Of a stretch of DNA of 9,516 nt, positions 6,445-9,516 are shown piece by piece (position 1 is the first letter of the stretch; every line of letters starts with the position of its first letter). Source of the stretch: Acidimicrobiales bacterium (GTDB lineage Bacteria > Actinomycetota > Acidimicrobiia > Acidimicrobiales > RAAP-2); the NCBI GenBank assembly GCA_017883105.1, contig JADGOF010000058.1, forward strand, positions 1 to 9,516, in the 5' to 3' direction. The notes beneath the pieces were generated by a model. That model saw only the letters and a list, made by a program, of their open reading frames with translations, had not been told where the DNA came from and made no database searches. The position numbers and the translations under genes are program-made.

Positions 6445-8703
6445 TCAGTGGGAGAAGCGCACCTTCGGCAGGATCCGTCCCAGCCAGCGCGGCTGGTGCC
6501 AATTGTGATGGCGACCGACCCGTAGGAGCACCGGCAGGAGGACCAGGCGGACCACGATGGCATCCAGCGCCACGGCGATGGCGAGGATGACCCCCATCTC
6601 CTTGGGGGCGAGCGGACCGGACAGCGCAAAGGTCAAGAACACGGCGATCATCACCGCGGCGGCCGAGAGGACGACCCGCCCCGAAGTCCGCATGGAGCCG
6701 ATCATGGCATGCTCGGGATCGGCATGGGTCTCGTAGCGCTCCTTCGCCGCCGACAGCATGAACAGCGTGTAGTCCATGGCGACCCCGAAGACCATTGCGC
6801 CGAAGAACAGCGGCGCCCAGGCATCGACGAATCCCTGTGGTTGGAACCCGAGGAAGCCCGACAGGTAGCCATCCTGGAAGATGAGACGCCCGATACCGAA
6901 TGCACCGGCAACCGACAGCGCCGTGATGACCACGCCAAGCGCGGCGATGAGAGGAGCTCCGAGGGCGATGAGCAGGAGGATGAACCCGAGGACGCCGAGC
7001 AGCCCGAGCACGAGGGGCGTGTGCGAGGCGAGTGACTTCTGGAGGTCATGGTTCTCTGCCGCCGCACCGCCCACCAGGCTTCCCGTGGGCAGCACCTGGC
7101 GAAGGCGGTCGATGGTGGCCCCGGTGGCCGTGGTCGAAGGGCCGGTGGTCGGCACCACCTGGTTCAAGGTCCAACCGGAACTGGACGGCCCGGGAACCGT
7201 CTCTGCGACCCCGGGTGTATGGGCGAGAGCGGTGAGTGCGGCATCCTGTTGACGGGCCGGCACCAGCACCTGGAGCGTTCCGGGGGCACCGGGTCCGAAG
7301 GCGCTTGTCACCTGGTCGTACCCGATTCTGGCGTTGGCGCTGGGGGGCACAATGGTGATCGACGGCATGTTGGTCCGCATACCGATGACCGGGGCGGCGG
7401 CGAGGAGGAGGAGCATGAGTGCCGCCATCCCGGCTGGAACCGGATGGCGCCACAGGAAACGGCCCCAGGCATGGAGGCCACGGTCGAGCTGCCCTTCGCT
7501 TTCGGGCCGGTGATGGCGCCGGAACCGGATGGCCCCGGCGTTGATCCTCGTGCCGAGGCGGCCGAGGACGGCCGGCAGCAGTGTGAGCGTGGCGGCGAGC
7601 ACGGCGACTACCGCCAGCATGATGCCAAGGGCCATGCTCCGGAACGCCGGGCTCGGGACGAGGAGGATGGCGGCGAGCGACGCCAGCACGGTGAGTGCAC
7701 TGAAAGCGACGGCCTTGCCGGCGGTGTCGAGGGTCTCCGCCACCGACGCCACCACCGCGGCGTGGTCTCCGGGCGTGGCTCCTCGACGCTCGAGGGCGGC
7801 CCGGAAGCGCATGACGAGGAACAGCGCGTAGTCGATTCCGAGAGCCAACGCGAACATCAGGGCGAAGTTGAGTGCCCAGATCGAGACCGGGGTGACATGG
7901 GTGGTGAGCACCAGCGAACCGGCTGCCACCAGCAGGCCCACCATGGTGAGAAGGAGGGGAAGCCCGGCGGCCACCAGGCTCCCGAAGGCGATGATCAGGA
8001 TCACGATGGTCACCGGCCAGGACAGCAACTCGGAGCGGAGCATGGCCGAGCGGTTGGCGTTGTTGAAGTCGGCCCACAGGGCGCTGTCCCCGGTCAGGGT
8101 GACCGAGATGCCCGACTGGGACAACCGGCTCAACGGTGTCGCCAAGGCGTCGGCTGCCTTGACCATCGCGTTCGAATCGGCAGAGGCTCCGGTGGTGAGG
8201 ACCCCGGTGCGGCCGTCACGGGACAGGGATACCCCTGTTTGTGGGGGCACGACCGTCGAGACCCGGGGGTCGGCCCGGAGCATGCGGGTGGCCTTGGCCA
8301 CGACGGCCTGGGCCGCGGGGTCGGAGGCGATCGGACCATGGTGGTCGACGACCACTACCTGCAGCCCCGTGGCACCGAGGCCAGCGAAACTGCGTTCGAT
8401 GACCGCACGAGCCTGCACCGATTGGCTGTTCGACGCCTGCCATCCGGCGCCCGCCAGGGCGGTCTCGACCCGGACGGCGAAGGCACCGAACACCATGAGC
8501 ACCAGTAGCCAGATGAGAAGGACGACGCGCAAGTGGGTCGCTGTCCACGTCCCGAGTCGGGCGAACAGGCTCTGACGCGCGGCGGGAAGGCTTTCGGTTC
8601 CGCTGCGATCACCTTGCTCGGGTGGTCCCGGCTGCCCTGTGCTCGACGCTCCGATCGCATCCGTGGGTGGCTCGGTGCTGTCCGTGCTGGGAGTCAGTGT
8701 CAC
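6445..8703 (-). CDS. MMPL/RND-family exporter (YdfJ-like)
   Basis: A 752-residue inner-membrane, proton-driven exporter. Numbered from GTG 8703, a Pro/Ser/Thr-rich cytosolic tail (~1-58) is followed by TM1 (~59-79), an extracytoplasmic porter loop (~80-225), TM2-6 (~229-380), a short linker, TM7 (~424-442), a second loop (~443-560) and TM8-12 (~561-730). The duplicated proton-relay motif is present in both halves: GIDYALFLV (D291, Y292) and AMDYTLFML (D644, Y645), the Asp-Tyr pairs of MmpL-type pumps. Size and lack of a long C-terminal domain fit the YdfJ-like group, not MmpL3. A longer frame opens at GTG 8739, but it has no Shine-Dalgarno, whereas GTG 8703 has AAAGGGG nine bases upstream, so I use 8703. 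Two CsoR-like palindromes precede it, tying it to the convergent methyltransferase unit. Its substrate (lipid, drug or conjugate) is unknown. Confidence 0.93.
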   Translation of the reverse strand: MTLTPSTDSTEPPTDAIGASSTGQPGPPEQGDRSGTESLPAARQSLFARLGTWTATHLRVVLLIWLLVLMVFGAFAVRVETALAGAGWQASNSQSVQARAVIERSFAGLGATGLQVVVVDHHGPIASDPAAQAVVAKATRMLRADPRVSTVVPPQTGVSLSRDGRTGVLTTGASADSNAMVKAADALATPLSRLSQSGISVTLTGDSALWADFNNANRSAMLRSELLSWPVTIVILIIAFGSLVAAGLPLLLTMVGLLVAAGSLVLTTHVTPVSIWALNFALMFALALGIDYALFLVMRFRAALERRGATPGDHAAVVASVAETLDTAGKAVAFSALTVLASLAAILLVPSPAFRSMALGIMLAVVAVLAATLTLLPAVLGRLGTRINAGAIRFRRHHRPESEGQLDRGLHAWGRFLWRHPVPAGMAALMLLLLAAAPVIGMRTNMPSITIVPPSANARIGYDQVTSAFGPGAPGTLQVLVPARQQDAALTALAHTPGVAETVPGPSSSGWTLNQVVPTTGPSTTATGATIDRLRQVLPTGSLVGGAAAENHDLQKSLASHTPLVLGLLGVLGFILLLIALGAPLIAALGVVITALSVAGAFGIGRLIFQDGYLSGFLGFQPQGFVDAWAPLFFGAMVFGVAMDYTLFMLSAAKERYETHADPEHAMIGSMRTSGRVVLSAAAVMIAVFLTFALSGPLAPKEMGVILAIAVALDAIVVRLVLLPVLLRVGRHHNWHQPRWLGRILPKVRFSH

Positions 8704-8713
8704 GAGAAGGATC

Positions 8714-8720
8714 CCCTTTG
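8714..8720 (-). promoter_or_regulatory. Shine-Dalgarno that decides the MMPL start
   Basis: Read on the minus strand this is AAAGGGG, nine bases before GTG 8703. The alternative upstream GTG at 8739 is preceded by CCGGCCGA with no such element, so translation most likely begins at 8703. Confidence 0.65.
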
Positions 8721-8763
8721 GTCGTGCCGGCGGCCACACTCGGCCGGCGTGCTCAGGTCACAG

Positions 8764-8779
8764 ATACCCCAAGGGGCAT
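8764..8779. promoter_or_regulatory. CsoR-family-like operator palindrome (site 2)
   Basis: ATACCCC-AA-GGGGCAT is a 7-2-7 inverted repeat with one mismatched pair. Symmetry extends three more bases on each side (CAG...CTG), giving a 22-bp element at 8761-8782 with 9 of 10 arm pairs complementary. It matches site 1 (4286-4301) in six of seven bases on each arm or better. It lies about 60 bp before the MMPL start codon, inside or next to its promoter region, so repression of the exporter by the same protein is likely. Confidence 0.7.
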
Positions 8780-8795
8780 CTGTTCATCGTAGCCG

Positions 8796-8801
8796 AATAT
8801 A
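8796..8801 (-). promoter_or_regulatory. Candidate -10 element for the MMPL gene
   Basis: The minus strand reads TATATT here, close to the TATAAT consensus, and it overlaps site 3. No good -35 hexamer is seen at the right spacing, so the activity may need help or the -35 may be degenerate. TACGAT, about 12 bases further downstream on the minus strand, is an alternative -10. Either would be covered by protein bound at sites 2 and 3. Confidence 0.35.
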
Positions 8802-8814
8802 CCCTAGGGGGTAC
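8799..8814. promoter_or_regulatory. Degenerate CsoR-family-like operator (site 3)
   Basis: ATACCCT-AG-GGGGTAC is the weakest of the three palindromes, with five of seven arm pairs matching, but it keeps the TACCC...GGGTA core. Its centre is 35 bp from the centre of site 2, about three and a third helical turns. It overlaps the candidate minus-strand -10 TATATT at 8796-8801. Two operators before the exporter against one before the methyltransferase unit suggests tighter or cooperative control of the pump. Confidence 0.6.
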
Positions 8815-8904
8815 ATGGTCCCGGCCGCACGTGCATGGCCCGAGCTGCCAACCGACGCTCGGCGGCAATCCGTCGGTCGGTGGCCGGGACGAGTCAACGT
8901 CAGC

Positions 8905-8920
8905 CATCCGAGCTCGGATG
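8905..8920. repeat. 16-bp perfect palindrome between the Nudix and MMPL genes
   Basis: CATCCGAGCTCGGATG is identical on both strands. As RNA it forms a 6-bp stem with an AGCT tetraloop, located 44 bp after the Nudix stop on the minus strand. No U-run follows it. It could end Nudix transcription, stabilise its 3' end, or be a regulator site; it is unrelated to the ATACCCC palindromes. Confidence 0.4.
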
Positions 8921-8941
8921 CCATGCCGACGATCCGCTTCC

Positions 8942-8962
8942 ACCGCTGACCGCTGACCGCTG
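8942..8962. repeat. Three tandem copies of heptamer ACCGCTG at the Nudix 3' end
   Basis: ACCGCTG occurs three times head to tail (8942-8948, 8949-8955, 8956-8962), ending just outside the Nudix stop codon (8964-8966). The last copy takes part in two mutually exclusive hairpins: CTGACC-GCT-GGTCAG (8953-8967) and TGACCGC-loop-GCGGTCA (8954-8974). There is no T-run. The repeat may have arisen by slippage and may act in transcript termination. Confidence 0.5.
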
Positions 8963-8963
8963 G

Positions 8964-9416
8964 TCAGGCGGTCAAGGACCGGGCCCTCAGGAAGTACTTC
9001 TGCTCTTCGTGCATGTTGGCGGGGAGGCTGGAGAACCACTGCACGGCCCCGGCTTCGGGCCGGAACTGCCGAGCCGACAGTGGCGTGAGGTGAACGCCGA
9101 ACGCGATCCCGACCGGCCAGTCGAATCCCAGGCTGAGGTGGCTTGGGTACTCGATGTATCCGAGGAGGTCGTCTATGACAACTTCGACGCCCAGCTCCTC
9201 TTCTGCGACTCTCTCCGCCGCATCGGTCAACGGCTCCCCGAAGCGCACGGTGCCGCCAGGTATGTGCCACAGACCACCGCACGGTCCCTCCCGGCGGAGC
9301 GCCAGCATGACGCCGGAGGTGGAGACGATGACAACCTCCACGGTGAGCCGAGGCACTCTGGCGTAGATCTCTTCGAACTCGGATTGCTGAAGAGGACCGT
9401 GTGGCACCTTCGTCAT
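8964..9416 (-). CDS. Nudix hydrolase
   Basis: A 150-residue cytosolic pyrophosphatase-type protein, numbered from ATG 9416. The Nudix box lies at about 55-77, GTVRFGEPLTDAAERVAEEELGV, matching G-x5-E-x7-R-E-U-x-E-E-x-G-U except that the E of 'RE' is V70. The metal-binding pair E73/E74 and G76 are kept. WHIPGG (50-55) before the box and LLGYIEYPSH (84-93) after it are familiar in single-domain Nudix proteins. The box deviation recalls the altered box of GDP-mannose mannosyl hydrolases, but the substrate is not assignable. The start at 9416 is chosen because GGAG lies five bases upstream on the minus strand; ATG 9431 (155 residues) lacks a clear site. It is transcribed toward the MMPL gene, but operators and palindromes intervene, so it is probably a separate unit. 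Confidence 0.9.
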   Translation of the reverse strand: MTKVPHGPLQQSEFEEIYARVPRLTVEVVIVSTSGVMLALRREGPCGGLWHIPGGTVRFGEPLTDAAERVAEEELGVEVVIDDLLGYIEYPSHLSLGFDWPVGIAFGVHLTPLSARQFRPEAGAVQWFSSLPANMHEEQKYFLRARSLTA

Positions 9417-9516
9417 CCTAGCTCCGATCATTCACGCGGCCGCCTGACCCGATAGGCGCGTATCCGCGTACGTGCCCTTCCCACCTGGGATTCTGAGGAT
9501 TGCGAAGTCTTCAGGG

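Noticed and set aside
8229..8235. ATACCCC half-site inside the MMPL coding region
   Set aside because: The matching arm is absent: the next G-tract (GGGGG) is about seven bases further and not followed by TAT, so it is probably coding coincidence.
7048..8508. Long plus-strand frame of 486 codons opposite the MMPL gene
   Set aside because: Its product is Gly/Arg/Glu/His-rich without domains, and it lies wholly antisense to a clear 12-helix MMPL protein; a GC-rich codon shadow.
9432..9516. Start of another gene or promoter at the right edge
   Set aside because: No start codon with a ribosome site or clear -35/-10 pair was found; the repeated GCGTA and CGTACG elements are too short to interpret.

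Overview
The window is GC-rich DNA with GTG/TTG starts, an actinobacterial-type beta-sandwich secreted domain ending in DVTGYxL, an ~840-residue FtsX-type ABC permease of a kind frequent in Actinobacteria, and an MMPL/RND exporter. Together these suggest a high-GC actinobacterium, perhaps an acidimicrobial lineage (genus not resolvable; inference only). No rRNA, tRNA, CRISPR array, insertion sequence or prophage gene was seen.

Layout, left to right. (1) 1-528: C-terminal end of a probably secreted cell-surface protein, cut by the window edge. (2) 826-4132: a two-gene ABC exporter, a MacB/LolD-type ATPase followed after 1 bp by a ten-helix double-FtsX permease. (3) 4286-6317: a rightward unit opening with a perfect palindrome (ATACCCC-TC-GGGGTAT) of the kind bound by CsoR-family repressors. 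It continues with a 40-residue leader ORF behind a very strong Shine-Dalgarno, a TehB-like SAM-dependent methyltransferase, a DUF302 protein and a PIG-L/LmbE-type zinc deacetylase. (4) 6445-8703, leftward: an MMPL/RND exporter whose upstream region carries two more ATACCC/GGGGTA palindromes. (5) 8964-9416, leftward: a Nudix hydrolase, lying upstream of these operators.

The main result is that three like palindromes bracket a convergent block of four main genes: methyltransferase, DUF302 protein and PIG-L deacetylase reading right, MMPL exporter reading left. This looks like a local CsoR/CstR-like regulon that would respond to copper, reactive sulfur or another thiol-reactive signal. The enzymes suggest methylation and deacetylation/amidase chemistry on a small molecule or thiol conjugate, plus proton-driven export. 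Function and inducer are inference; the operators and gene families are read from the sequence. The repressor gene is not in this window.
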